Shown here piece by piece: positions 57,257 to 64,000 of a DNA stretch of 64,000 bases. The notes under the pieces were generated by a model. That model was given only the letters and a program-made list of their open reading frames with translations. It did no database searches and was not told the origin of the DNA. A program made the translations under genes and the position numbers. The stretch is from TK10-74A sp965217625 (GTDB lineage Bacteria; Chloroflexota; Dehalococcoidia; Bin125), in NCBI GenBank assembly GCA_965217625.1, contig OZ244557.1, forward strand, positions 2,046,001 through 2,110,000, read 5' to 3'. Positions within the stretch are counted from its first letter, which is position 1; the number at the start of each line of letters is the position of its first letter.

Positions 57257-57354
57257 TTAACTAGCAGAGGCCGCCCGAAGGCGGCCTCGCGCCCGACCGC
57301 CTAAACAGTCGGGGGGATCCGAGTGGAGTGTAGGCGATCCGCGGCTGGCTTGGA
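57257..57354 (-). repeat. Duplicated two-hairpin element, copy 2
   Basis: Second copy of the element at 56723-56820. The first stem here closes with a TTCG tetraloop (GCCGCC-TTCG-GGCGGC on the minus strand), and the second stem keeps CCGACTG/CGGTCGG. It lies 33 bp after the hypothetical gene that ends at 57388. Confidence 0.85.
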
Positions 57355-57387
57355 AAGGCCCCCCGTTGACGAGTTGACCCGGACTCG

Positions 57388-57675
57388 TCAGCCCGGCACC
57401 CGACGACGTACCTCCGCCTCCGCCTGCCGCCCGATCGCCGTCCGCAGGTCCGACGGCAGCAGCGTCGCCAGTTCCGACAGGCGCTCCTCGATGAACGCCA
57501 GCGCGGCCGCGGCCGACGTCACGTCGTCCGACGCCAGCGCCTCGGCGACCAGCCCATCCGCGACGGCGTGCGGATTGGCCCGCGCCCGTGCGACCAAGCC
57601 CGCCGCCTCAAGGCCGGGCGCCCCCGGCGGGTCGCCCAGCAGCCGCGACAGACGCCGCGCCGCCGCGCTCGACAT
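57388..57675 (-). CDS. Hypothetical protein, 95 residues
   Basis: No family recognised. Mostly alpha-helical and Ala/Leu/Glu-rich (ALASDDVTSAAAALAFIEER), with a basic C-terminus (AEAEVRRRVPG). No signal peptide. It lies 27 bp downstream of the zinc-ribbon gene in the same direction and may be co-transcribed with it. Confidence 0.62.
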   Translation of the reverse strand: MSSAAARRLSRLLGDPPGAPGLEAAGLVARARANPHAVADGLVAEALASDDVTSAAAALAFIEERLSELATLLPSDLRTAIGRQAEAEVRRRVPG

Positions 57676-57702
57676 GCGGTGCTCGATCCCCGGCGCGCGC
57701 GG

Positions 57703-58320
57703 CTAGTTCCGTCGCGCGTCGCCCGGCCGGCCCGGGCCCCGGCCGCCGAACCCCGGCCCGCGGTCGCGCGGTCCGCCGCCGAACCCCCCACCGAAGCCGC
57801 CGCCACCGCCGCCGCCAAACCCGCCGCCGAAGCCACCGCCACTTGCGCCACCGAAGGCGCCGCCGGTCGTCGCTCCCTCGCGCGGCTCGCCCTCGCGGGG
57901 CGGGGGCGGCGCGTTGCGCAGGAACTCGCGCGCGTCGTCGTTCTGACAGGGGCGCTGGCCCCACTTGTTGGCGACCTCTTCCAGCTGCATGCCGTGGGTC
58001 ATCAGGCGCTTCACCGCCGAGCAGAACACGGGCCGGTCGCCGCGCGGGATGAAGGGGACCTCGATCATGTCGCCGCACAGCGCGCAGGCCGCCGGGTGCA
58101 TCTGACGCGGCGTGCGCCCCCCAAACGACGCGGCGCCGCCGTAGCGGATGTAGCCGCTGTCGTTCTCCAGCGTGTTGCGCGCGCTCTTGCGCGCGTTGCG
58201 GCAGTCGGGGCAGCGCACGGGGTCGTTCTGCAAGCCCTTGCTGGCGTAGAACTCCTGCTCGCCGGCCGTGAAGACGAACGCGTTTTGGCAGTCGCGACAG
58301 GTCAGGGAACGGTCCTGCAT
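57703..58320 (-). CDS. Zinc-ribbon protein with Gly-rich C-terminal tail
   Basis: 205 residues. The N-terminal ribbon has CRDCQNAFVFTAGEQEFYAS, then CPDCRNARK: the four-cysteine zinc-ribbon common in Chloroflexota proteins of unknown role. A second ribbon begins CALCGDMIEVPFIPRGDRPV, then FCSAVK, where the expected last Cys of CxxC is missing; a Cys at GQRPCQ further on may replace it. The last 60 residues are Gly/Phe/Arg-rich (GGFGGGFGGG type), like RNA-binding or condensate-forming tails. Function unknown. Confidence 0.82.
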   Translation of the reverse strand: MQDRSLTCRDCQNAFVFTAGEQEFYASKGLQNDPVRCPDCRNARKSARNTLENDSGYIRYGGAASFGGRTPRQMHPAACALCGDMIEVPFIPRGDRPVFCSAVKRLMTHGMQLEEVANKWGQRPCQNDDAREFLRNAPPPPREGEPREGATTGGAFGGASGGGFGGGFGGGGGGGFGGGFGGGPRDRGPGFGGRGPGRPGDARRN

Positions 58321-58423
58321 ACTTACCTCAGCCTTCCGGGATCGGGGCGTTTCGGGATCGGGCCCCGGCGGTCCGATCGTGGCGGGTCACCGGCCCGCGG
58401 GCGCCGCGCTGCGCCTTAACGAG

Positions 58424-58446
58424 AAACCCCGCCAGATGCGGCGGGG
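58424..58446 (-). terminator. Terminator after murJ
   Basis: On the minus strand the stem CCCCGCC/GGCGGGG with a 6-base loop (58427-58446) is followed by TTTCTCGTT. It lies 57 bp downstream of the murJ stop. The rest of 58321-58503 shows no gene. Confidence 0.75.
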
Positions 58447-58503
58447 TCGCGATGACACCTGGACCGTTGCAGCGTACCAGCTTCGGCCGGGTCTGTGCGA
58501 TCG

Positions 58504-60204
58504 CTAGCGTCCGCGTCTGCCAACCAGCGACCACACGCGCGCCGTCAGCGCCTGCGCCTCCTCGACGCGCATCGCCAGCATCGCGCCCTGATACACGACC
58601 GCGCCCACGGCCGTCCCCGCCAGCAGCGCGAAGAACGACTCCGGCCCGAAGTCGCCGCGGGAGTCCAGCGCCAGCAGCACCAGCACCAGCGCCTCCGTCA
58701 TCAGCAGGGTCCCGATCACGATGCGGTAGACCGTGGTCGCGGTTTGGCGGTCCCACAGCCCGCCCTCCATGCGACGGTGCAGCACGAAGAACAGCCCCAG
58801 CGCCTCGACGATCGTCGCGGTCGAGAGGGCCAGCGCCAGCCCCCGGATCCCCAGGGGCTCCACGAGCAGGGCCGACAGCACGATGTTGATCAGCATCGCG
58901 CCGACCGCGAAGGTCACCGGCGTGCGCGTGTCGGCCATGGCGTAGTAGCCGCGCGACAGGATCTCGATCGAGGTGTGGGCGGCGAGCGCGATGCCGTAGT
59001 AGAGCAGGGCGTCGGAGACGAGCGCCGTGGCCTCGGCGTCGAACGCGCCGTGCTCGAGCAGCGCCCGCACGAGTGGCTCGCGCAGCAGGATCATCCCCAC
59101 CGACGCGGGCACCGCGAGGTAGAGCGTGAAGCGCAGCGCGCGCCGCACCATCAGCCGCACCTCGTGCATGCCCCCTTCCTCCGCCGCCCGCGCCGCCATC
59201 GTGGGGAAGATGGCGACCGCCAGCGACATGCCGAACAGCCCCACAGGGAAGAGCAGGATCAACCAGGCGAAGTTGAGCGCCGAGATCGAGGAATCGCCCA
59301 CGAAGGAGCCGAAGAAGGTCAGCACGACGAAGTTGATCTGCGCCGCCGCCAGCCCGATCATCCGCGGCCCCATCAGGCGCAGCACCTCCCGCGCGCCCGG
59401 ATCCCAGATCTTGATCGACGGCACGATGCGCGCCCCGGCCGCGATCAGCGCCGGGATCTGAATCGCCAAGTGGGCGCCGGCGCCGACAATCACGCCGATC
59501 GCCAGCGCCTCGACGCCGTAGCGGTCGGAGAGCAGCAGCGCGCCCAGGATGATCGCCAGGTTGTAGAGCATGGGCGCGAAGGCGGGCAGCAAGAAGTGCT
59601 GCCGCGCGTTGAGGATGCCGGTGATCATGCCCGAGACGCAGAACAGGATCGGCGCGACCAGCATCACCCGCGTGAGGAAGATCGCGTCGGCGCGCAACTC
59701 CGCCTGCATGCCCGTGTCTTCGCCCAGGCCGGGCGCCATCGCGGGCACGATCCACTCCGCCGCCACGAACATCGCCAGCGCCAGCCCGATCGTCGCCAGG
59801 AGCACGACGTTCAGCACGATCGACGCCAGCCGCCAGGCTTCGGCGTCGCCGCGACGGTGCAGGTAGCGCGCGTAGACCGGGATGAAGGCGCTGGCCAGCG
59901 TCGCGCCGGCGAGCAGCTGGAAGACGAGCTCCGGCAGCCGCTGCGCCACGAAGAACGCGTCCAGGTCGGCGCTGGCCCCGTAGTCGTTGGCGATCACGAC
60001 GGCGCGCAGCGCGCCCAGCAGGCGGCTGCCGAGGAAGCCGAGCGCGACGAGGATCGCCGCGTTCGTGACGGTGCGGCTGGAGCCGGTCAGCACGGCGGGG
60101 GGGACGTTTCCGGTGGCGGCCGGCCCCGCCGCCGCGGAGCGCGCGGTCCGTGTCGCACCATGTGTGGACACTCCTCCGCCACGGTCCCTACGATAGCGGC
60201 GCAC
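58504..60204 (-). CDS. murJ: Lipid II flippase MurJ
   Basis: Polytopic membrane protein of the MviN/MurJ family that flips peptidoglycan precursor across the membrane. Up to 566 residues with about 14 hydrophobic segments. Seen: GFLGSRLLGALRAVVIANDY followed by GASADLDAFFVAQRLPELVF, the family entry region, and RQHFLLPAFAPMLYNLAIIL. The start is unsure: the GTG at 60204 has no ribosome site but has TATTTA five bases upstream, while the GTG at 60171 sits directly on GGAGGA. The first 40 residues are low-complexity. Divergent from rpsT. Confidence 0.93.
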   Translation of the reverse strand: MRRYRRDRGGGVSTHGATRTARSAAAGPAATGNVPPAVLTGSSRTVTNAAILVALGFLGSRLLGALRAVVIANDYGASADLDAFFVAQRLPELVFQLLAGATLASAFIPVYARYLHRRGDAEAWRLASIVLNVVLLATIGLALAMFVAAEWIVPAMAPGLGEDTGMQAELRADAIFLTRVMLVAPILFCVSGMITGILNARQHFLLPAFAPMLYNLAIILGALLLSDRYGVEALAIGVIVGAGAHLAIQIPALIAAGARIVPSIKIWDPGAREVLRLMGPRMIGLAAAQINFVVLTFFGSFVGDSSISALNFAWLILLFPVGLFGMSLAVAIFPTMAARAAEEGGMHEVRLMVRRALRFTLYLAVPASVGMILLREPLVRALLEHGAFDAEATALVSDALLYYGIALAAHTSIEILSRGYYAMADTRTPVTFAVGAMLINIVLSALLVEPLGIRGLALALSTATIVEALGLFFVLHRRMEGGLWDRQTATTVYRIVIGTLLMTEALVLVLLALDSRGDFGPESFFALLAGTAVGAVVYQGAMLAMRVEEAQALTARVWSLVGRRGR

Positions 60205-60239
60205 TGTTCTAAATAGCAGTCCGCCCGTGCGGGGACGGT

Positions 60240-60575
60240 TTGCGAGGAGTTGTCATCGCGAACAAACAGGGCGCTGAGAAGTACCTGCGCGCGTCGCAGC
60301 GCCGGCGCATGCGCAACAAGCCCGTGCGCACGCGGGCCCGCACGGCGGTGCGCGACGCCCTGCTCGCCATCGACGCGAACGACTGGGCCGACGCCGACCA
60401 GCTCGTGCGGGACGCCGTCGCGGCGCTGGACCGCGCCACGCAGCGCGGGGTCGTGCACGCCAACAACGCCGCCCGGCGCAAGTCGCGGCTGCTGCGGCAC
60501 TACCACCGCGCGAAGGCGCCCGACGTGGCCGTCCGCCCGCACGTGCGGGCGCCGGAGCCGGTCAACGTCCCCTAG
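60240..60575 (+). CDS. rpsT: Small ribosomal subunit protein bS20
   Basis: Binds 16S rRNA during 30S assembly. Seen: ANKQGAEKYLRASQRRRMRN, ARTAVRDALLAIDANDWADA and RGVVHANNAARRKSRLLRHY, the family pattern, plus a C-terminal extension of about 20 residues. No ATG or GTG fits the start. The in-frame TTG at 60240 gives MRGVVIANKQ and has no ribosome site. A GAGGAG at 60244-60249 instead sits five bases before ATC at 60255, exactly where the family's MANK start should be. E. coli rpsT also starts at a non-AUG codon (UUG) linked to autoregulation. Confidence 0.9.
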   Translation: MRGVVIANKQGAEKYLRASQRRRMRNKPVRTRARTAVRDALLAIDANDWADADQLVRDAVAALDRATQRGVVHANNAARRKSRLLRHYHRAKAPDVAVRPHVRAPEPVNVP

Positions 60576-60678
60576 CCTTTTCGGATAGGCGCCTCGCTCA
60601 CGATCGACGCCGGCGACTGGACCGGCGCCCCCGGCCGTCCGTCATGTCGTGGCTGCCCCGCGATGAAAGGGAACCTGG

Positions 60679-61722
60679 ATGCGCGCCCTCATCTTCCATG
60701 CCCCCCGGCGCATCGTCGTCGAGCAGCGCGACGACCCCGACCCCGGCCCCGGGGAGGTGATTCTGCGCACCGACGCCGCCGGCATCTGCGCCTCCGACCT
60801 GCGCGTCTACCGCGGCGAGAAGCACGCCGCGGCGGGCGTGATCCCCGGCCACGAGATCACCGGCGCCGTGGCCGCCGTGGGCGCCGGCGTCGAAGGCGTG
60901 GCCCTGGGCGACCGCGTCGCCGTGTACCCGATCGTCGCCTGCGGCCGCTGCGACTTCTGCCGGCGCGGGCTGCGCAACCGCTGCCAGTCGCGGCGCACGC
61001 TGGGCTACGACCTGGACGGCGGCATCGCCGAGTACGTGCGCGTGCCCGCGCCGATCGTGGGGCAGGGCCAGCTGATGCCCGTCCCCGACGGCGTCCCCGC
61101 CGAGCGCGCCGCGATGACCGAGCCCACCGCCTGCGTGCTCAACTCGCTGGAGTCCTGCCGCTTCCGCGCCGGCGCGTCGGTCGCGATCATCGGGGCCGGC
61201 CCCATGGGGCTCTCGCACATCATCCTGGCGCGCGCCCTGGGCGCCGGGCCCGTCGTCGTGGCGGAGCCCGTCGCCTCGCGGCGCGCCGTCGCGACGGAGC
61301 TGGGCGCGACCGCGGTCTGCGGCGGCGACCCGGCGGAGATCAAGCAGGCGGTGTTCGACGCCACGCGCGGGGCCGGCGCGGAGGTGGTGATCGTCAGCGT
61401 GGGACTCGGCGGTCTGACGGAGCTGGCGCTGCCGATCGCGGCCAAGCAGGGCGCGATCAACCTCTTCGCCGGCTTCCCGCCCGACACCAGCGCCATGCTC
61501 GACGTGAACTTCCTGCACTACAACGAGATCGTCCTGACGGGCAGCCAGAACGCGACGGCGGACCAGTTCCGCCGCACGACCGACCTGCTCCCCTCCCTGC
61601 GCGGCCTCGACCGCCTGACCACGCATCGCTTCGCGATGGCCGACGCGGCCGGCGCCTACACCACCCGCGACGACCCCGACGCCCTGAAGACGATCGTCTT
61701 CCCGGCAGGCCTGCCGCAGTGA
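60679..61722 (+). CDS. Zinc-dependent alcohol dehydrogenase family protein
   Basis: Medium-chain dehydrogenase/reductase, 347 residues. The N-terminal catalytic zinc site is ICASDLR with PGHEITG; the structural zinc site is CGRCDFCRRGLRNRC near residue 93; the Rossmann motif is IIGAGPMGLSHI near residue 175. The pattern is close to the sorbitol/threonine/glucitol dehydrogenase group (HYNEIVLTGSQNAT in the C-terminal half). The substrate cannot be fixed from sequence. AAGGG lies 11 bases before the ATG. Confidence 0.9.
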   Translation: MRALIFHAPRRIVVEQRDDPDPGPGEVILRTDAAGICASDLRVYRGEKHAAAGVIPGHEITGAVAAVGAGVEGVALGDRVAVYPIVACGRCDFCRRGLRNRCQSRRTLGYDLDGGIAEYVRVPAPIVGQGQLMPVPDGVPAERAAMTEPTACVLNSLESCRFRAGASVAIIGAGPMGLSHIILARALGAGPVVVAEPVASRRAVATELGATAVCGGDPAEIKQAVFDATRGAGAEVVIVSVGLGGLTELALPIAAKQGAINLFAGFPPDTSAMLDVNFLHYNEIVLTGSQNATADQFRRTTDLLPSLRGLDRLTTHRFAMADAAGAYTTRDDPDALKTIVFPAGLPQ

Positions 61723-61747
61723 GCCGGCCGGCCGCGGAGCGCGCGCG

Positions 61748-62638
61748 ATGACGGCCGAACGCGGTCCCCGGCGCAAGCTGACGGGCATTGGCTCCGAGCT
61801 GCGCGACGCCCGCCTGGCCCGCGGCTTCTCGATCGAGGAGTGCCAGCGTGTCACCCGCATCTCGCGCCGCTACTTGGAGGCCTTGGAGGTCGAGGAGTTC
61901 AGCGCCCTGCCGGCGCCCGTCTTCGCGCGGGGCTTCCTGCGCTCCTACGCGCAATTCCTGGGGCTCGATCCCACGGCCATGGTGTCCCGCTTTCCCGCCC
62001 ACCCGCGCTCGCCCGCCGGCGCCCAGGGCGACGGCGGCTACCCGCGCGACATCGCTCCCACGCGCCTACGCAGCGCCGCCCCCTACTACGACGACGAGTT
62101 CGCCGAAGACCAGGCCCTGCCCCCGATCCCCAGCCTGGAGACCACGCCCAGCAGCTTCCGCCTGGGGCCCTGGCTGGTCGCGGTGTTCGTGGTGCTGGTG
62201 GTCGTGGCGGGGGTGGTGGTGGTCGTGACAATAGGCAACGAGGACTCGGAGCCCGGCGCCGAGAGCGCCGCGCCGCCGCCCGGCGTCCCGGCCGGCCCGT
62301 CCGATCTGGAGGGCGAAGACGATTCGTTCACGGCGCCGCTCAGCGTGCCCTCGGGCACGCTGCTGCCCAGCTTTGCCAACGTCGGCATCAGCGATGCGCA
62401 ACTCTGGTTGCGCCGCTCCGGCGTGCCGTTCGTGCTGGTGGAGGTCTACGACCCGGCCGAGGCCGGCCGCGTCATCGATCAACTCCCCGCGCCCGGGACG
62501 ACGCTGGATTCGGGCACGGCCGTCACCGTGGTGGTCAGTCGTGGGCCGGCCCCAACCACGCCGCCGGCGGCGGACGCCGACCCCGGCGCCGACACTGCTC
62601 CGTCCGACGCCGCCCCGGTCGATGCGGGGGCGCAGTGA
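61748..62638 (+). CDS. RodZ-like HTH / membrane / PASTA-domain protein
   Basis: 296 residues. Residues about 12-75 are the HTH_25 (RodZ-type) domain: LRDARLARGFSIEECQRVTR, then ISRRYLEALEVEEFSALPAP, then VFARGFLRSYAQFLGLDP. A single membrane helix follows at about 140-160 (WLVAVFVVLVVVAGVVVVVT). The outside part holds a PASTA-like domain (VEVYDPAEAGRVIDQLPAPG, then TTLDSGTAVTVVVSRG) and a Pro/Asp/Ala tail. RodZ links MreB to the wall machinery; PASTA domains bind peptidoglycan precursors. The combination suggests a wall-sensing role. The stop overlaps rimO (TGATG). Confidence 0.86.
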   Translation: MTAERGPRRKLTGIGSELRDARLARGFSIEECQRVTRISRRYLEALEVEEFSALPAPVFARGFLRSYAQFLGLDPTAMVSRFPAHPRSPAGAQGDGGYPRDIAPTRLRSAAPYYDDEFAEDQALPPIPSLETTPSSFRLGPWLVAVFVVLVVVAGVVVVVTIGNEDSEPGAESAAPPPGVPAGPSDLEGEDDSFTAPLSVPSGTLLPSFANVGISDAQLWLRRSGVPFVLVEVYDPAEAGRVIDQLPAPGTTLDSGTAVTVVVSRGPAPTTPPAADADPGADTAPSDAAPVDAGAQ

Positions 62639-63960
62639 TGCGCTACCACCTACGGACCCTGGGCTGCCCCAAAAACACGACCGACTCCGAGCAGCTCGTG
62701 CGCGCGCTCACCCGCGCCGGCCATCGCCCCGACGCGGCCGACGCCGCCGACGTGCTGATCGTCAACACCTGCGGCTTCATCGACGCGGCCAAGGAGGAAT
62801 CGGCCGGCGCCGTCACGGACCTCGAGCGCGGCAAGCGCCCCGACCAGCGGCTACTGGTCGTCGGCTGCTGGTCCCAGATCGAGGCGCCGCGCATCCGCCG
62901 CGAGCACGCCGGGGTCGATGCGACGTTCGGCATCGAGGCCTGGGACGCGATCGTCGAGTCGCTGGGGCCCGGCACGCCGGGCGACATCCCGGAGACGGGG
63001 CCGGCCGGCGTCGCGCCGCGGGCCAGCGCCTACCTCAAGATCTCCGACGGCTGCGCGCGCCCCTGCACGTTCTGCAACATCCCCGGTATCAAGGGGCGCG
63101 CCTTCCGCAGCGCCCCCATCGACGCGCTGGTGCTGGAGGCGCGGCGGCTCGCCGAGGCGGGCGTCCGGGAGCTGGTGCTCGTCGCGCAGGACTCGACCGC
63201 CTACGGCGAGGACATCGGTCTGCGCGAGGGGCTGCCGCGGCTGCTCGAACGCCTCGCGAGCGAGGCGCCCGGCCTGGCCTGGATCCGCCTGATGTACGCC
63301 TACCCCGGCTTCGTCACGCCGGCGTTGGTGGAGACGATGGCGGCCATCCCGCAGGTCTGCCACTACCTCGACATCCCGCTGCAGCACGGCGCCGCCTCCG
63401 TGCTGCGACGCATGAAGCGCCCCCACAACGTGGGCATGGTGCACGACACGCTCGACCGCCTGCGCGCCGCCATGCCCGACATCGCCATCCGCTCGACCTT
63501 CATCGTGGGCTTCCCGGGCGAGACCAAGGCCGAGTTCGAGGAGCTGCTCGACTTCGTCCGCGCCGGCCGCTTCGACCGCATCGGCGCGTTCACGTATTCG
63601 CCGCAGGCCGGCACGCCCGCGGCGACGCTGCCGGACCAGGTGCCCCAGCGCCAGATGGAGCGTCGCTACCGGCGGCTGATGAGCGTGCAGTCGCGCATCT
63701 CCGCCGACATCGGCGCGGCCCAGGTGGGGCGGGAGTTGCCCGTGCTGGTCGAGTCGATGGACGGGCAGACGGCCGAGGACGGCAGCCCCATCTTCGTCGG
63801 CCGCTCCTACCGCGACGCGCCGGAGGTCGACGGCTTCGTCTTCTGCCGGGGTGTGGCGCGGCCCGGCTCGATGCCCACGGTGCGCATCACGGGCGCGCTC
63901 GAGCACGACCTCGTCGCGGAGCCCGTCGCCAGCGACACGCTGCTGCTGATCCCGGTCTGA
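62638..63960 (+). CDS. rimO: Ribosomal protein uS12 methylthiotransferase RimO
   Basis: Radical SAM enzyme that methylthiolates an Asp of ribosomal protein uS12. 440 residues. The N-terminal UPF0004 domain has its three cluster cysteines in RTLGCPKNTTDSEQL, VNTCGFI and VVGCWSQ. The radical SAM cluster motif is CARPCTFCNIPGIKGRAFRS near residue 140, followed by VAQDSTAYGEDIG and DIPLQHG. A C-terminal TRAM domain follows (about 375-440). The pattern IPGIKGRAFRS is of RimO type, not MiaB. The remaining 40 bases of the window show nothing. Confidence 0.95.
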   Translation: MRYHLRTLGCPKNTTDSEQLVRALTRAGHRPDAADAADVLIVNTCGFIDAAKEESAGAVTDLERGKRPDQRLLVVGCWSQIEAPRIRREHAGVDATFGIEAWDAIVESLGPGTPGDIPETGPAGVAPRASAYLKISDGCARPCTFCNIPGIKGRAFRSAPIDALVLEARRLAEAGVRELVLVAQDSTAYGEDIGLREGLPRLLERLASEAPGLAWIRLMYAYPGFVTPALVETMAAIPQVCHYLDIPLQHGAASVLRRMKRPHNVGMVHDTLDRLRAAMPDIAIRSTFIVGFPGETKAEFEELLDFVRAGRFDRIGAFTYSPQAGTPAATLPDQVPQRQMERRYRRLMSVQSRISADIGAAQVGRELPVLVESMDGQTAEDGSPIFVGRSYRDAPEVDGFVFCRGVARPGSMPTVRITGALEHDLVAEPVASDTLLLIPV

Positions 63961-64000
63961 TCGCGCCCCCAACTCTCAGCACGTCCGGGGTCAGAACGCC

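Noticed and set aside
57066..57257. 63-residue minus-strand ORF starting inside hairpin copy 2
   Set aside because: It overlaps the better-supported 78-residue gene in another frame and has no recognisable features.
56723..57354. Integron attC sites
   Set aside because: No GTTRRRY/RYYYAAC core pair and no integrase; the elements are two separate hairpins rather than one long imperfect palindrome.

Overview
The window is about 70% GC and carries single-copy bacterial housekeeping genes. I read it as chromosomal DNA of a high-GC member of the Chloroflexota (or a close relative). This is inferred from gene content and style: a groESL operon under a CIRCE operator, a T-box leader on a type-2 isoleucyl-tRNA synthetase, a DUF2851 protein, Tat-exported lipoproteins, class I fructose-bisphosphate aldolase, and families of GC-rich intergenic repeats. 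No rRNA, tRNA, CRISPR array, transposase or integrase was seen.

Layout. 1-5161 (minus): secA, a conserved hypothetical gene and valS (runs off the left edge). 5233-10050: a peptide-type ABC importer cassette with a Tat lipoprotein binding protein (SBP1) and two permeases, bounded by GC-rich repeats. 10049-19905: prs (minus), then rpoB-rpoC with a promoter and a leader of about 390 nt. 20096-22182: groES-groEL (minus). 22415-28637: an XRE-type regulator, DUF2851, tsaD, a PP2C-like/beta-propeller membrane protein and a small hypothetical gene. 28616-31350: second binding-protein cassette (SBP2). 31387-31526: a candidate structured RNA. 31549-35938 (minus): fbp-fba-rdgB-moaA-moaC. 36084-38873: folC and fabF. 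38919-39179: a SWIM zinc-finger protein. 39554-42549: third binding-protein cassette (SBP3, minus). 42532-46034: thpR and an amidohydrolase (minus), then split transketolase (plus). 46076-51196 (minus): an FMN-binding protein, a HAD hydrolase and the proline genes proA/proB with small hypothetical genes. 51306-56034: a YihY membrane protein, then ileS with its T-box. 56081-57675: an islet with an NYN nuclease-like gene, a small gene and a duplicated hairpin element. 57703-63960: a zinc-ribbon protein, murJ, rpsT, an alcohol dehydrogenase, a RodZ-like/PASTA protein and rimO.

The most unusual content is the set of three paralogous family-5 solute-binding lipoproteins. All three share a nearly identical Tat/lipobox N-terminus, followed by a long alanine-rich segment (about 240, 105 and 165 residues) that looks like an extended helical stalk. 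SBP1 and SBP3 share about 190 bp of upstream DNA including the promoter. Each of the three loci is bounded on both sides by copies of the same GC-rich repeat family, in the same order relative to the binding-protein gene, and I found this family nowhere else in the window. This suggests that the binding-protein genes move or duplicate as repeat-bounded cassettes.

Other recurring themes are short tandem arrays (often exactly 15 bp) just upstream of start codons, promoters whose -10 box lies 5-8 nt from the start codon (leaderless transcripts), and tiny upstream ORFs whose stop overlaps the next start as ATGA.
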